A stretch of DNA of 18,855 nt from Candidatus Bathyarchaeota archaeon. Lineage in GTDB: Archaea > Thermoproteota > Bathyarchaeia > TCS64. The stretch lies in assembly GCA_937877765.1 (NCBI GenBank), contig CALGBN010000546.1, forward strand, positions 1 through 18,855, in the 5' to 3' direction. The notes below the pieces were generated by a model, which had not been told where the DNA came from, searched no databases, and saw nothing but the letters and a program-made list of their open reading frames with translations. Positions 6,909 to 14,876 of the stretch are shown piece after piece; position 1 is the first letter of the stretch; every line of letters begins with the position of its first letter. The translations under genes and the position numbers were made by a program.

Positions 6909-7808
6909 ATGTATTCAGTCATGTCATTTGGTACTTGGTTCATAGCAACGAGACCTTGGTCACTGGTAATGACCTTTGTATCAACGTGTCTCGCTGGGAC
7001 TATGGCGTATGCTTATGGGAGTTTCAATATTTTTCTATTTGCGCTTACAATGATCGGTTTATTGATTGCTCACTCAGCGGCTAATATGGCGAATGACTGG
7101 TACGATGTTAAACACGGTGTCGATGAAGAAGCCCCAACAAAAGAGTATAGACCTCATCCTTTGTTATTCGGCGAGTTAGAAAAAAGTAGTTATAAATTGG
7201 TAGTAATTGGGCTATACGCTGTTGGATTAATAATCAGTTTATATCTGACATGGCTTCAGGGAATCCCAGTCCTAATTTTCAGTATATTAGGAGTATTATT
7301 TGGTGTATTTTATACAGCTGATCCAGTAAAACTCAAGCATCACTCAGTTGGTGAGATCAGCGTATTCTTGGCATTTGGTCCATTGATGGTTGGAGGAGCT
7401 TTCTATGCAATAACCGGAGTTTTCTCATGGAACCCACTTCTTGCATCTATTCCTATTGGCTTACTCGTTTCTCTTGTTCTGCTGGCGAATAATATCAGGG
7501 ATAAGGAGTATGATGAAAGTTTTGGCATATCAACAATAGCTACAGGTGTTGAGGAATCAAAGGGTATTTTATATTACAAATCGTTGTTGGCATCAGCGTA
7601 TATTGCAACCATTGTGCTTATCGTGTTTAGAGTTCTTTCACCATTTGCGTTTATGAGTTTCCTCTCGGTTTTCGAGGCTTTATCAATCGTTAGAGGATTT
7701 GGTTCAAAAATACCTTTGACAGCAGATCAACAAACAGCTCAGTTAGCGCTTCACTTTGGAATCTTCCTCACTATAGGTGAAATGGTGAGTCTGCTTCCCT
7801 TCTTCTAA
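6909..7808 (+). CDS. menA: UbiA-family prenyltransferase, MenA-like
   Basis: A 299-residue polytopic enzyme expected to join a polyprenyl diphosphate to an aromatic acceptor in the membrane. The first Asp motif is NDxxD (N62-D66, 'ANDWYDVKHGVD') and the second is 'NNIRDKEYDE' (D198, D202). That second form is typical of MenA, the 1,4-dihydroxy-2-naphthoate prenyltransferase, rather than of the archaeal lipid enzyme DGGGP synthase. Eight or nine membrane segments are apparent. AGGAT precedes ATG 6909; ATG 6921 is an alternative start. Last gene of its operon, convergent with the NrfD gene. Nearby genes for tail synthesis, ring methylation and tail reduction support a quinone role. A homogentisate or other acceptor is not excluded. 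Confidence 0.82.
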   Translation: MYSVMSFGTWFIATRPWSLVMTFVSTCLAGTMAYAYGSFNIFLFALTMIGLLIAHSAANMANDWYDVKHGVDEEAPTKEYRPHPLLFGELEKSSYKLVVIGLYAVGLIISLYLTWLQGIPVLIFSILGVLFGVFYTADPVKLKHHSVGEISVFLAFGPLMVGGAFYAITGVFSWNPLLASIPIGLLVSLVLLANNIRDKEYDESFGISTIATGVEESKGILYYKSLLASAYIATIVLIVFRVLSPFAFMSFLSVFEALSIVRGFGSKIPLTADQQTAQLALHFGIFLTIGEMVSLLPFF

Positions 7809-7864
7809 TATGAAAAATTATGCTATAGATTTTGATTTAAAATAAGTAATAAAAAAGAGAAAAA

Positions 7865-9109
7865 TTAGTCAAGCTCTACGGGTGGTAGAACTTTGATTAA
7901 AACCGCGTAGATTATTACACCCAAGCCGAATATCCCGGCTATTATTGACCATTCAACCCATGTTGGAGCATAGCTACCCCAAATGAATGGTAGGTTCGGG
8001 AAAGTTAGAGCTGGGACTACGGTTAGTATACAGTTCACCCATAACCCTAGCACCGCAAAGATTGACGCTAGGAAGACCATCTCTTTTTCAATGTCTGGCA
8101 TGAACAGTAGCACTAGTGGCAGTATGAAGCCTACCCAGATCATTTCCCAGAATAGTAGTGAGTAAGCTCCTCCACCCAATAGCAAGTCAGATACAGCAAC
8201 GAAAGCTGGTTTTCCTACATACTGGAAAGTGAAATGCTGATTGAAGATGAAGTACAGAATCAACACTATGCCTACTTGCATGTACTTGGCAAGGGTAGCA
8301 AAGACTTCATCGGAAATCATGTCTTCCCATTTATACACCTTAGCCAGTATTACCGCGACTATCACTATTGATGCGATTCCTGTTACCAACGCGGTTAACA
8401 GGAAATATGGTCCTATGTAGGGTACATTCATTGCGGGTCTTGCTCCAAGCAGGCTGAAGATGAAGGCTACGACCATTCCTGAGTCTAGGATCGGGAAAGG
8501 CACCATTATCATGGCGACATAACGTAGCATCTTTTCATATGCATGTTCGTCTTTTGGTGTCAACGCGTTTTGGATAGGTACTAAAATTTTGTAAATTATC
8601 CCTCTGGTAGAGAAGCGGTCAGAAATTGCACTAACATCATGTTTTGTAGATATCACCAGATAAAATAGCGTGAAAGCAAAATACAATGATAGTATTATCA
8701 GGTCCCAAGCTAGAGGCGAACCTAATCTCAGATTGATGAACAAGACTAGAATCCTGTCTGGTCTTCCGATATCTGCTACGACAGATAATACAGCCATGGC
8801 TAATCCTGAGACCGTCATAATTTCCGCGATTCTAGCTATAGGTTTGAGTTTCTCATAGTTTAGGGAGCGAATTAGTGTGGAGATGATTATACCAGCGTGT
8901 GCGACGCCTATCATGAACATAAAAGTCGCGATATACAGTCCCCACATAACGGTATCATTGAGACCGGTGGTTTGCATACCTACAGTGAACTGTGTATACC
9001 ACGCATATCCGCCCCAAACCATTAGTAGAGCAAAGATACCGACAACGGAGTAGAAGCCCTGTCCAGTGTTCTCCATCATTGCAATGATTCTATCGGCTTT
9101 TTCTCCCAT
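7865..9109 (-). CDS. nrfD: NrfD/PsrC-type quinol-interacting membrane subunit
   Basis: A 414-residue integral membrane protein with about ten hydrophobic segments, of the NrfD/PsrC family, which exchanges electrons between membrane quinone and an attached iron-sulfur subunit. The N-terminal half has family features such as 'WGLYIATFMFMIGVAHAGIIIST' and 'ADIGRPDRILVLFINLRLGSPLAWDL'. The frame is open from 9130, but ATG 9109 is chosen because GGAGGAGG (9117-9124) lies 7 nt before it; the longer start would put the ribosome on the Shine-Dalgarno itself. That site is inside the last codons of the ferredoxin gene, whose stop is 2 nt from this ATG, so the two are coupled in translation. Whether it oxidises or reduces quinone cannot be told. 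Confidence 0.92.
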   Translation of the reverse strand: MGEKADRIIAMMENTGQGFYSVVGIFALLMVWGGYAWYTQFTVGMQTTGLNDTVMWGLYIATFMFMIGVAHAGIIISTLIRSLNYEKLKPIARIAEIMTVSGLAMAVLSVVADIGRPDRILVLFINLRLGSPLAWDLIILSLYFAFTLFYLVISTKHDVSAISDRFSTRGIIYKILVPIQNALTPKDEHAYEKMLRYVAMIMVPFPILDSGMVVAFIFSLLGARPAMNVPYIGPYFLLTALVTGIASIVIVAVILAKVYKWEDMISDEVFATLAKYMQVGIVLILYFIFNQHFTFQYVGKPAFVAVSDLLLGGGAYSLLFWEMIWVGFILPLVLLFMPDIEKEMVFLASIFAVLGLWVNCILTVVPALTFPNLPFIWGSYAPTWVEWSIIAGIFGLGVIIYAVLIKVLPPVELD

Positions 9110-9111
9110 TT

Positions 9112-9933
9112 TTAGTCCTCCTCCAGCCACTTGTTGCCACTATTAATATAGAACAACTTGGGGTGGGTGCCCATTTCTTCCAGTGTGGTTGCACTGATGT
9201 ATTTGTCTAGTATCTTGGATACAGTACTATCGGGATCATTTAAGTCTCCAAAATGTCTCGCCCCGACTGGACAAGCCTCTACACAAGCAGGTAGTCTGCC
9301 TTCTCTTACCCTGTGTACACAGAAGGTGCATTTTTCGACCACTCCATTTGGTCGCACTGGGACTAGCGGGTTAATGTCTGCATCATCGAGTTCTGGCTTA
9401 CCCCAGTTGAAGCTTCTCGCATTATATGGACAAGCAGCCATACACTGTCTACAGCCTATACACTTGTCATAATCCATCTCAACGATACCATCTTCACCGA
9501 TAAAGGTAGCACCAGTTGGACAAAGTTTGACACATGGGGGGTCTTCACAGTGAACGCATTGTACTGGCATATACCATTTACCCGGGTTAGGGCTGTCGGT
9601 ATAGTCTGTTTTTGAGTTGCTCGGGGGTACACTGAAAACGCGTGTTATTGGTTCGGATTGATCCATCTCAAAGGTCTCGATCCACTGCATTGGTTGAGGA
9701 TCATTTGGGATGTTGTTTTCTGCTTTGCATGCATAGATGCATTGCCTGCAACCTATACAAGCGCCGACATCAATGACCATACCATATCTCTTACCTGATG
9801 CGGTCTCAGACCCTTGTTCTACTTTGAGTATCTTCTCAACAGAACCCAAAGGTGTCATGCTTTTTACTAATATGTAGGCACTACCAGCGCCCATTACTTT
9901 GATAAAATCTCTTCGATTCAGGCTTTCAGTCAT
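9112..9933 (-). CDS. Tat-exported ferredoxin-like subunit with four [4Fe-4S] sites
   Basis: A 273-residue electron-transfer subunit of the NrfC/PsrB/DmsB/HybA family. The N-terminus has a twin-arginine signal (NRRDFIKV followed by a hydrophobic stretch), placing it outside the membrane. Four cysteine clusters follow in order: CIGCRQCIYAC, CVHCEDPPCVKLCP, CIGCRQCMAACP, and CTFC with an 11-residue gap to CVEACP. The set is complete, so four cubane clusters are expected. It should pass electrons between the NrfD protein and the seven-haem cytochrome. AGGAG (9943-9947) inside the cytochrome gene end lies 9 nt before ATG 9933. A catalytic molybdopterin subunit, a common partner, is absent here. 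Confidence 0.94.
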   Translation of the reverse strand: MTESLNRRDFIKVMGAGSAYILVKSMTPLGSVEKILKVEQGSETASGKRYGMVIDVGACIGCRQCIYACKAENNIPNDPQPMQWIETFEMDQSEPITRVFSVPPSNSKTDYTDSPNPGKWYMPVQCVHCEDPPCVKLCPTGATFIGEDGIVEMDYDKCIGCRQCMAACPYNARSFNWGKPELDDADINPLVPVRPNGVVEKCTFCVHRVREGRLPACVEACPVGARHFGDLNDPDSTVSKILDKYISATTLEEMGTHPKLFYINSGNKWLEED

Positions 9934-9935
9934 TT

Positions 9936-10724
9936 TTATGCACTCCTAAAGTAAAACATGTAAACTACTGCACACAAGGCGCCAATTATTACTGCGAAGA
10001 AGATCGGTGGAGGTATTATGGGTCCAGGCACTTCAGTTTCACTTGTGATAGATTGAACAGGAGGAAGCGTATCATCAATAATTACGTATGGTTCATGCGG
10101 ATTGTGACAATCGATGCATATCTTTTCCTCATGATTGCTTACGTGAATTCCTTCTTCCCACTCCGAGTACTCATCTTCGTGACAATCGGAACAGAGAAGA
10201 GAAGTATCTGTGATTTCTGATTCAAGATCGTGACATCCTGTGCAGCTATCATGAGCTTTGATTGTTATTTCGTGACAAGATGTACAATCTGTACCTTCAG
10301 GTATAGTTGGGTGGAATGAGGAGGGGGTTTCTCCTCCATCCTCTCCATCATCTTCACCGTCTCCTGTTTCTACAGGAGTAGCTATTGTGTGACAGGTTGT
10401 ACAATCCATTCCAAATCCGTGACCTTCTTCGACGGGCATCACACCATCAGCACCATGGCAATCTAGACAAAGTTCACCTGGTTCTTTCAACAGATCATAA
10501 GTATCGGAGTCGTGACAACTGCTGCATGCTATGCCTTCGTGTGTATGATCTACTTGATCATAATCCGCGGGATCAATTGAATATATGATCGAGAAACCAA
10601 TGGAACAAACAGTAACAATGAGTAGAAGCATTGTCAAATCTATTTTGTAAAATCGTTTTGATCTCTCACTATCACTATGAAAACTTTTTTTCATTTTTTT
10701 ATTCTTCTTGTATATGTTTGCCAT
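9936..10724 (-). CDS. Membrane-anchored seven-haem c-type cytochrome
   Basis: A 262-residue protein with seven CXXCH haem sites, starting at residues 67, 86, 108, 147, 161, 178 and 203. A basic N-terminus and hydrophobic segment (about 31-50) form an uncleaved anchor or signal; a second segment (about 241-259) ends the protein, so both ends are probably in the membrane with the haem domain outside. Eight other His residues (60, 62, 102, 138, 158, 194, 198, 210) could supply bis-His ligands. A Gly/Asp/Glu-rich loop (119-133) separates haems 3 and 4. Motif spacing resembles NapC/NrfB-type or DsrJ-like chains but I cannot assign a family. First gene of the cytochrome-ferredoxin-NrfD operon. Confidence 0.93.
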   Translation of the reverse strand: MANIYKKNKKMKKSFHSDSERSKRFYKIDLTMLLLIVTVCSIGFSIIYSIDPADYDQVDHTHEGIACSSCHDSDTYDLLKEPGELCLDCHGADGVMPVEEGHGFGMDCTTCHTIATPVETGDGEDDGEDGGETPSSFHPTIPEGTDCTSCHEITIKAHDSCTGCHDLESEITDTSLLCSDCHEDEYSEWEEGIHVSNHEEKICIDCHNPHEPYVIIDDTLPPVQSITSETEVPGPIIPPPIFFAVIIGALCAVVYMFYFRSA

Positions 10725-10760
10725 GTTTAATCACATTTTGAGCAATATTCTAGTTGTGTA

Positions 10761-10768
10761 TTATTTAA
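10761..10768 (-). promoter_or_regulatory. TATA box for the cytochrome operon
   Basis: Minus-strand TTAAATAA is centred about 40 nt upstream of ATG 10724, predicting a leader of about 14 nt that holds GTGAT as a weak ribosome binding site. A second AT-rich candidate is at 10771-10779. The intergenic region (10725-10867) shows nothing else. Confidence 0.4.
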
Positions 10769-10867
10769 CCATTTAAGAATTATTTGAGGATTTGGATTAC
10801 CCTTAGATTTGCCTAGACTTGATTACATTAAGCAGATGAGGCCACAAGTAGGTAATAATAGTTAATT

Positions 10868-12076
10868 TTATTTATTCCACTGTGTCTTTAAAACTTGCTC
10901 AATAAGTTTCATCTTAGCATCCATTTTACAGTAGATGAACTTTGATATAGTATCCTTAGTAAGCCAATCAAGCTTCGTTACAACTTCTATCATAGCCTTG
11001 CTTCTGAAAACCACATCACTCATCCTCCTAAGCCTCAGACTGGTATAGAGGACATCACCCATTTGCGATTTCCAACCATCATCAAAATTAGATAAAGGAG
11101 AACCCTCATTAATGTGAGCTGCAGCGGCTTGACCAGCGATCTTACCTATGATCATACCCGGAGGTATGCCGCCTCCTACGGTTGGTATGGTGTGTCCACC
11201 TGCATCTCCAACCACTATCACGTTATCTGTGGTGGTCTTTTCGATTGGTCCTCCAACGGGTATGTTTCCGGCTTTTACTGCTGTGGGTACCGCGTTTTTG
11301 AGTTTCTTTGATGTGATGGGGTGTTTCTTTACGAGGTTTCTTTGATAGTCTCTGATGGTCATGCCTTTCTCCATAAAGGGGGCTCTAACTCCCGTACCAA
11401 CGTTAGCAATATCCTTCCCCTTGGGTATGATCCAAGCATAAGTACCTGGTGCAATGTCTTCACCCAGATACATGTCCACGTATTCTGGATCATGGTCAAC
11501 ATTGACCATCTCAAACTGATAACCTACACCATAATCAATAGGATCAGTGGAAATCGGTAACCCGGCCTCACGAGCAATCAAAGAATAAGCACCATCAGCA
11601 CCAATGACAACATCCGACTTCAGATCATAGACCTCTCCGCCAGTCCTAACTCTAACACCATCCTCAAGCAATTTAATAGCCTGAGTGAAAGGCAGAATCT
11701 CTGCGCCCGCGCGTCCAGCCTCATTAGCTAGATGCTTGTCAAATAGCTTGCGTTCTACTACTACACCTTTGAAATCAACTGGAAACTCTACATTGTTTGG
11801 AAAAACGAAGTTAACATACTTTGTATGATTTACGATACAGTGGCTTGGTGGGTCAAACATTGTCTCCAAGTCAGGTACATTTGGTGCAAGACGCTTCATC
11901 TCTTCTAGAGAGGGGAGAAACTCGCCACATTTGTCAGGTACACCAATTTCTAGTTCTCTTTCAACGAGAAGTACGTTAGCTCCGTTTTCTGCTGCTGCTT
12001 TTGCTGCGCTGGAGCCTGCTGGTCCTGCGCCTACTATTATTACGTCATATTTTTTGTTGTTTTCAGGATAATTCAC
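10868..12076 (-). CDS. Geranylgeranyl reductase-family flavoprotein
   Basis: A 402-residue FAD enzyme that hydrogenates isoprenoid double bonds, in archaeal membrane lipids or in quinone tails. The Rossmann motif is GAGPAG at 16-21, followed by 'GVPDKCGEFL', the conserved Cys loop of the family; later come 'DVVIGADGAYS', 'YAWIIPKGKDIANVGTG' and the second FAD motif 'GDAGGHTIPTVGGGIPPGMIIG'. The start is GTG 12076, with GGAG 9 nt upstream and 16 nt after the polyprenyl synthase stop, so the two are in one operon. Saturated menaquinone tails are known in several archaea, which makes tail reduction plausible. A role in phytanyl lipid synthesis is equally compatible with the sequence. Confidence 0.9.
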   Translation of the reverse strand: MNYPENNKKYDVIIVGAGPAGSSAAKAAAENGANVLLVERELEIGVPDKCGEFLPSLEEMKRLAPNVPDLETMFDPPSHCIVNHTKYVNFVFPNNVEFPVDFKGVVVERKLFDKHLANEAGRAGAEILPFTQAIKLLEDGVRVRTGGEVYDLKSDVVIGADGAYSLIAREAGLPISTDPIDYGVGYQFEMVNVDHDPEYVDMYLGEDIAPGTYAWIIPKGKDIANVGTGVRAPFMEKGMTIRDYQRNLVKKHPITSKKLKNAVPTAVKAGNIPVGGPIEKTTTDNVIVVGDAGGHTIPTVGGGIPPGMIIGKIAGQAAAAHINEGSPLSNFDDGWKSQMGDVLYTSLRLRRMSDVVFRSKAMIEVVTKLDWLTKDTISKFIYCKMDAKMKLIEQVLKTQWNK

Positions 12077-12092
12077 TGTTGTTTTCTCCGAG

Positions 12093-13100
12093 TTATTGCG
12101 CTTGTATAAAATCTATTGACATATTCTCTATGTTGTTTGAGAAATCATGGTTGTACTGGTCCAACAGTTCGTGAAGGGATTCCTTTGCGTCACAATCAGG
12201 ATATTGATGTAATAAATTACCTGCGAGCGCAGCGTATTCCTCCATTTTGACTATGGAGTTTTGTAATGCACCTGTTGTTTCGTAGATACGTTTGATACAA
12301 TCTACATCAAGGTCTTTTGATTCGCCCTGATATAAAGAGAGCAACGTGTTCTTGTCTTGATTTGCTAATTTCTTTGACTCTAAAGCATATAACAATAATA
12401 ATGAAGGATCACCATTCAGAAGATCGTTATTGGCTGAGCTATCACTATGCGTATTGAAGGCATCGATAATATCATCCCTTATCTGGTAAGCATTCCCGAA
12501 GTATTTTCCAAACTGAGCTAGGTTTTTCACATCATCTTGATTGTTTGAACCTGCTATTCCACCAAGTGCCCCTGCTGCCTCGAAGAGACTTCCACTTTTC
12601 AAGTAATTCATATGAAGGTATTGCTCGATGGTCATCAGTTTATGTTTAGACTGATTCTGCAGGGTTATTCCCTGCACCATCTTTAAAGCGGTCTCAGCTA
12701 GCCATCCAACTATCTCGGGTTTTCCTGTTTGTGAGGCATGCATTAGCCCTATACTCAGTAATGCATCTCCAGTGAGAACTGCTTTCTTTATTCCGTATTC
12801 TTTGAAAAGCGAAGGTGCTCCTCGCCTATACAAGTCTTCATCTATAATATCATCGTGGACAAGTGTTGCATTATGGATTAGTTCTAGAGCTAGAAACATG
12901 TTTTTTGTTTCGAGATAGTCCCCTCCGAGCATCTCGGTACAAAGTATAGCTATCATTGGTCTGAGTCTTTTTCCACCCGTTGAAATAGCATATTTAGTTG
13001 TTGTCGCTAGGAGCGGGTGTATGTAGGTTAGGTCCAGTTGTTTGAGCGTCTCGTTGACGAACTTTAATTGATATTGCCTGTCTTTGATTGTTAATTTCGT
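12093..13100 (-). CDS. Long-chain polyprenyl diphosphate synthase; no canonical start codon
   Basis: A trans-prenyltransferase adding isopentenyl units to an allylic diphosphate. The full frame gives about 335 residues, normal for the family. It contains 'YAISTGGKRLRP' (about 37-48), the first Asp-rich motif DDIID (83-87) in 'IHNATLVHDDIIDEDLYRRG', and the second, 'QIRDDIIDAF' (209-213). The residue five before the first motif is Ala; archaeal C20 enzymes have an aromatic residue there, and the context resembles bacterial C35-C45 quinone-tail synthases. The first ATG (12956) would cut off the GGKRLRP motif. Upstream to the in-frame TAG at 13115 there is no ATG, GTG or TTG. AGGAG (13105-13109) points to ACG 13100 or TTA 13094 as the initiator, or to a consensus error. 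Between the methyltransferase and reductase genes on one strand. Confidence 0.87.
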   Translation of the reverse strand, partial: TKLTIKDRQYQLKFVNETLKQLDLTYIHPLLATTTKYAISTGGKRLRPMIAILCTEMLGGDYLETKNMFLALELIHNATLVHDDIIDEDLYRRGAPSLFKEYGIKKAVLTGDALLSIGLMHASQTGKPEIVGWLAETALKMVQGITLQNQSKHKLMTIEQYLHMNYLKSGSLFEAAGALGGIAGSNNQDDVKNLAQFGKYFGNAYQIRDDIIDAFNTHSDSSANNDLLNGDPSLLLLYALESKKLANQDKNTLLSLYQGESKDLDVDCIKRIYETTGALQNSIVKMEEYAALAGNLLHQYPDCDAKESLHELLDQYNHDFSNNIENMSIDFIQAQ

Positions 13101-13185
13101 TACACTCCTAGCCTATGGAACCCTATCACCAAACTACATAACAGGAAATTATTAAAACTAACCCAAGGAAAATACATTTTATTTC

Positions 13186-13875
13186 TTAGTCAAGTGATTT
13201 GAAACCCAATATGATCACTAAAGCGCCAAAAATCTTCTCTATTCGATCTACAACTACGACATGTTGTCTTACGATAGAGACAAGAACAATGTTAGGAGGT
13301 AACTTTGCGAAAGTAAGATACAGCTTACTCCATGGGTTTCTATGCCCATAATCAGTTATCAGACCCCCCAGTATGGGCACTACAAACCTCATGAATACAC
13401 TCATGAATCCCCTGAAAAATGGGTTATCTGGTTTGCCAATATCGATTAAGAGAAAACGCCCCCCGTTTTTTACCGTTGAACATGCCTCGGAGATTGCTAA
13501 TGGTTTGTTCAGTGAGTCTCGTAACGCAAAAGCAGCTGTAGTGAATCCCATAGAGGATTCACGTATGGGTAATGCTTCAAAGACTCCTCGTATATAATGA
13601 TGGTTGAGCCCTTTGTTTCTCTTCTTTGCAGCTTTATGCATCTCGCTGAGATAGTCAACGCAAACCAGTGGACCTTCATTGAAGTTAGAGATCAACCTGC
13701 TATAGTTTCCGGGTCCTGATCCTAGCTCAAGGCTAGCTTCGTTAATGTGACCTATTTTTTGTAGCCCAATTAGTCTGGTTCTTTCATCTTGGAAGGCTGA
13801 TATGAGGTGATTTACTTTCTCATAGTCTTCTATGATTTTCTCTAAGGCGTCTTCGACCTCGTACCAGACTGTCAC
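13186..13875 (-). CDS. menG: UbiE/MenG-like quinone C-methyltransferase
   Basis: A 229-residue class I methyltransferase. The AdoMet motif is 'LELGSGPGNYS' (about 50-60). It also carries marks of the UbiE/MenG group: 'FALRDSLNKPLAISEACSTVKNGGRFLLIDIGKPDN' corresponds to the family's 'FGLRN...ALxExxRVLKPGG...LEFSxP', followed by a hydrophobic stretch ('FVVPILGGLITDYG'). MenG methylates demethylmenaquinone in the last step of menaquinone synthesis. The start is GTG 13875, with an in-frame TGA three codons upstream; a TATA box about 22 nt before it suggests a leaderless message. Likely first gene of a minus-strand operon with the polyprenyl synthase and reductase. Another quinone or small-molecule substrate is possible. 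Confidence 0.78.
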   Translation of the reverse strand: MTVWYEVEDALEKIIEDYEKVNHLISAFQDERTRLIGLQKIGHINEASLELGSGPGNYSRLISNFNEGPLVCVDYLSEMHKAAKKRNKGLNHHYIRGVFEALPIRESSMGFTTAAFALRDSLNKPLAISEACSTVKNGGRFLLIDIGKPDNPFFRGFMSVFMRFVVPILGGLITDYGHRNPWSKLYLTFAKLPPNIVLVSIVRQHVVVVDRIEKIFGALVIILGFKSLD

Positions 13876-13893
13876 AGCACATCAACTAGTTAC

Positions 13894-13913
13894 TTATTTA
13901 TGAATTCTTTTAA
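13894..13913. promoter_or_regulatory. Divergent TATA boxes for the methyltransferase and ArsA genes
   Basis: The minus-strand box ATAAATAA (13894-13901) is centred about 22 nt from GTG 13875, and the plus-strand box TTTTAA (13908-13913) about 27 nt from ATG 13938. Both distances imply leaderless transcripts. The two boxes are separated by only six bases, so the two directions probably compete for initiation factors. Confidence 0.55.
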
Positions 13914-13937
13914 CATTCATCAAGTGAGTATATAATC

Positions 13938-14876
13938 ATGAAGATGGACTCAATCAGCGTAAACGATAACCCTGTCATCGTTATGTTCTGTGGAAAAGGA
14001 GGAGTAGGAAAAACTACATGCGCCTCAGCAACGGCAATACATTATGCCTCCAAAGGCTACAAGACACTACTGATCTCCACTGATCCCAGTCCATCATTAT
14101 CAGATATTCTCGAATTGGATGTAAAAAGCAAAATCACAAAAGTATCGATGATTCCGAACCTAGCGGCTGTTGAGCTTGATTACACAAAGATATTCGATAT
14201 GTGGCTTGAGAAATTCGGAGACGAGGTCTATGAGGTAATCTCATCATTTCTACCAGTGGGACGCGAGATTTTAGACTATATTGCAGGTGCACCGGGAATC
14301 GATGAAGAATTCGCACTCAGTTATGTCTATGATATATTCACAAGCGGAGAATACGAGGTCATTATTTGGGATACCGCCCCCGCGGGAGGAACTCTGAGCC
14401 TTCTACATATCCAAGAAACATTCTATACTCATATGCGAGATGCTGCAAAACTTTACATCAGGCTTAAAGAGACACTAGAAAGTCTGACGGGACGTGAGAA
14501 AAGAGACCCATTGAAGATTATTAGAGAATGGGAAATATTAGCGAAAAACGTGCTGGATATGGTTCGCAGCCAATATACTACAGCTTATCTTGTAACAATA
14601 CCCGAGGGTCTTGGTGTCGCGCAGACTGAGCGAATATGGCGTGAGTTTGATAAGTTTGGTATCAAGATAGGGGGCGTTATTGTGAATAATCTGATACCAG
14701 AGAACGTAATATTGGACACAGGTCTTCTTCAGAAGAGACGAGAAGTCCAGTCTGAATACGTAAATACTCTTGAAGAACAATACGTCGAGACCAGTTTGGT
14801 TAAACTTCATCTACAAGATTATGAGGTTAAAGGATTAAACGCGTTGAAAGAGGTAGAGAAAGAACTCTATAACTAG
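13938..14876 (+). CDS. ArsA/Get3-family ATPase, atypical
   Basis: A 312-residue SIMIBI-class ATPase. The deviant Walker A is KGGVGKTT (residues 20-27). Switch I is 'STDPSPSLSDIL' where ArsA and Get3 usually have 'DPAHSLSD', so the conserved His is Pro. Switch II is 'WDTAPAGGTLSLL' instead of 'DTAPTGHT'. No cysteine set for arsenite binding and no Get3 CxxC pair is visible, and it is a single-domain form. Membrane-protein targeting or an unknown maturation role is therefore more likely than arsenite export; no arsB, acr3 or arsR gene is near. The start at ATG 13938 fits a leaderless promoter; ATG 13944 is an alternative. Divergent from the methyltransferase and convergent with the radical SAM gene. 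Confidence 0.86.
   Translation: MKMDSISVNDNPVIVMFCGKGGVGKTTCASATAIHYASKGYKTLLISTDPSPSLSDILELDVKSKITKVSMIPNLAAVELDYTKIFDMWLEKFGDEVYEVISSFLPVGREILDYIAGAPGIDEEFALSYVYDIFTSGEYEVIIWDTAPAGGTLSLLHIQETFYTHMRDAAKLYIRLKETLESLTGREKRDPLKIIREWEILAKNVLDMVRSQYTTAYLVTIPEGLGVAQTERIWREFDKFGIKIGGVIVNNLIPENVILDTGLLQKRREVQSEYVNTLEEQYVETSLVKLHLQDYEVKGLNALKEVEKELYN

Noticed and set aside
9110..9130. Upstream start of the NrfD gene giving seven extra residues
   Set aside because: Those codons overlap the Shine-Dalgarno site that serves ATG 9109 and encode a Gly-rich leader from that site.
12093..12956. Polyprenyl synthase read as a truncated 287-residue gene
   Set aside because: The frame continues upstream through the conserved GGKRLRP region, so the gene is complete except for a recognised start codon.
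13938..14876. Arsenic-resistance locus
   Set aside because: The ATPase lacks arsenite-binding cysteines and no arsenite transporter, reductase or ArsR gene is nearby.
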